This document shows positions 62,467 to 64,000 of a DNA stretch of 64,000 nucleotides, in pieces. How positions within the stretch are numbered: position 1 is the stretch's first letter; the number at the start of each line of letters is the position of its first letter. Made by a program: the position numbers and the translations under genes. Source of the stretch: Istiophorus platypterus (lineage: Eukaryota > Chordata > Actinopteri > Istiophoriformes > Istiophoridae); assembly GCA_016859345.1 (NCBI GenBank), contig CM029120.1, forward strand, positions 7,679,501 through 7,743,500, written 5' to 3'. The notes beneath the pieces are model-generated. The model saw nothing but the letters and a program-made list of their open reading frames with translations, had not been told where the DNA came from and did no database searches.

Positions 62467-64000
62467 TTTGGGTAAGTACGTTGTCACACTGAGATGAAAG
62501 AAGGCCAGTGGTTTCCATTCCCCCCCCCTGTAAACCCCCCGGACCAGGTCTGGAGTTAAACATTAATTGAGTTTTATTAAGTGCACCAAGCTGAAACAGT
62601 CTAATACAGCAAGTGCTGCAATGAACCTCCCTTTCACTAATGTCCCAGTGTTTATTGGAACCGTGTTAAAGAGATGTTGATTCAACCGTGTGGCCATTTT
62701 CCTTGGGGGGGGCTGTAATCTGCAGTGCCGCTTTACGTTGGGAGACGTTCCTATTATTTTGTTCACCCTGTTCAAATAAGCAGGGGATGGGGGGGGGGCG
62801 TCTAAAACAGCAGACACAGCTCTTTGCATAACGCAATGCAGTTCAACGGCAGCACAAGTCGCGGCCTCCGAAAGGATCGACACCCGTTTCACACGGTTCC
62901 GAAGCAAAATGAGCACAATAAACTTCAGTGGTGAATCTAAAGCCGTTCCAGTGTCCATTGGCCGCTTTATCAATTCTATTTGATCAATCGCTGTGTCTAT
63001 ATAATGTCCGAAAGTGGTGAAACATGCTCGGAGAATTTCCCAGAGTCCAAAGTTTGTGATGATCGTTTTCATTTTGTTAATGGCAAAGAATGGTGTCAGA
63101 TTTTCAAATTATCTGAAACCAGAGAAGGTTTGAAAAAAGTCATTATTTTTGGTTATAAAAAAATAGTTACTGATTAATTTTCTGTCACCTGATGCATTGA
63201 TTATTTGACTAATCTCTGCAGCTCTAGTCCAACACTTGAAATCTTACTGAGATAAAAGTACACAACAAAATTTACTCAAAGAATTAATGGAAAAAGTCCG
63301 GTACACAGAAAAAAACCCAATGTGAGTGGTACACCTTATGTTATCATTCAATTATTTATACTAATGCATTAATATTTAAGCTGAATTTCATGCCAATAGT
63401 GTGGCGCCAATGTTAACTACCTTATCTGGGTATTTTAATGTGTAATGGTGCATCTCATTTTTGAGCTCATCATATAAAATATTAAACTAGTAGCTTAGCT
63501 TTCAAATAAAAAAGTAGTGGAACTGTACCTGAGTAAATGGATCAAGTTTCGTTGATTTCATCAATGTAAATGAGATAAACGTCCCTGAGGATTGGGAGAG
63601 TCAAGCTAGAATTCTTTTATACTTGTTCAGCCTTCTTTCAAAGATTGTACAGCGTCTCAGTGACTAACATTTTGAGGCCCTATTCAAATTCATAGGTCTT
63701 GTGAAATATCTAGGTTTATTAGACTCATTATGATGTGTGAACTGCAGATCTGGTTTAGGTGGAGACAACACAATGGAGACAGTAAGTGCCCTGAAACTGT
63801 AGTTTGTCGGCACAACGTGTCATGTCGGGAAAATCAGCAACATATGCCGGCTCAAAATTTCCACACATTGAACAGAGTACAGAGCACGGGTATGGCTAAT
63901 TGCTTGGCTTGGGTTTCTGCCTGTGTGGGTGTGGAATACTATTTGCATAGCATATTATCAAGAGCGCCACTGAAAATCAGTCAGTTTCAAAGTCCAATTC
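62467..64000. other. Flank upstream of ptbp1
   Basis: Poly-C and poly-G runs, then A/T-rich sequence with one old repeat (63240-63540). The minus-strand frame at 62563-63072 shows no family resemblance. No neighbouring gene recognised. Confidence 0.5.
63240..63540 (+). repeat. Old teleost interspersed repeat, copy upstream of ptbp1
   Basis: Similar order of motifs to 18690-19365 (GATAAAAGTACACAAC, AATGCATTAATATTTAAG, GTACCTGAGTAAATGGAT). Diverged and non-coding. Confidence 0.5.

Noticed and set aside
62069..62563. 164-codon minus-strand frame with poly-Glu
   Set aside because: The poly-Glu comes from (CTC)n and the rest from the promoter and 5'UTR; it only joins the true start by chance of frame.

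Overview
The window is vertebrate genomic DNA, almost certainly from a teleost fish. The evidence is spliced vertebrate genes, very dense (CA)n, (GA)n and (AT)n microsatellites, relics of teleost-type interspersed repeats, and a polypyrimidine-tract-binding protein gene with vertebrate exon structure. I see no bacterial, viral or CRISPR features. Nearly all long open frames outside the two genes below come from simple repeats.

Two genes are supported, both on the minus strand. (1) ptbp1 (PTBP1/hnRNP I) runs from an ATG at 62080 to a TGA at 49043. All 15 coding exons could be placed; they give a 558-residue protein with four RRMs. Its 3'UTR probably reaches about 46195, and its CpG-rich promoter lies near 62100-62300. 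(2) About 7.7 kb downstream is the first coding exon of an ephrin-A gene (41239-41342), most likely efna2. It encodes a signal peptide and the start of the receptor-binding domain, and sits at the edge of a CpG island (about 41.3-42.6 kb). The second ephrin exon was not found to the left, so 1-41238 is read as the 3'-truncated, very large intron 1 of this gene. Human PTBP1 and EFNA2 both lie on 19p13.3 in the same orientation, which fits.

Region by region: 1-41238 is the ephrin intron. It is rich in microsatellites and holds a Tc1-like relic (6.2-6.5 kb), several old teleost repeats, two local tandem duplications (12.2-15.2 kb with a 1.66-kb unit; 37.3-39.2 kb with a 942-bp unit), a degenerate CAT/ATC-rich tract (27.2-28.8 kb) and repeat-poor stretches that could hold enhancers. 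41.2-43.5 kb is the ephrin promoter and CpG-rich flank. 42.6-46.2 kb is intergenic. 46.2-62.3 kb is ptbp1. 62.3-64 kb is the upstream flank with old repeats.

The most interesting biology is the regulatory architecture written into ptbp1. The 34-nt exon 11, whose skipping creates an immediate stop, is preceded by about 626 nt with no AG on the coding strand and a strong distant branch-point candidate. Exon 9 is a frame-preserving cassette with an internal acceptor that removes 7 residues. The 3'UTR carries two perfect 8-mer miR-124 sites, one of them abutting the stop codon. These match established mammalian PTBP1 regulation (autoregulatory NMD, isoforms, neuronal silencing). I found no wholly new system.
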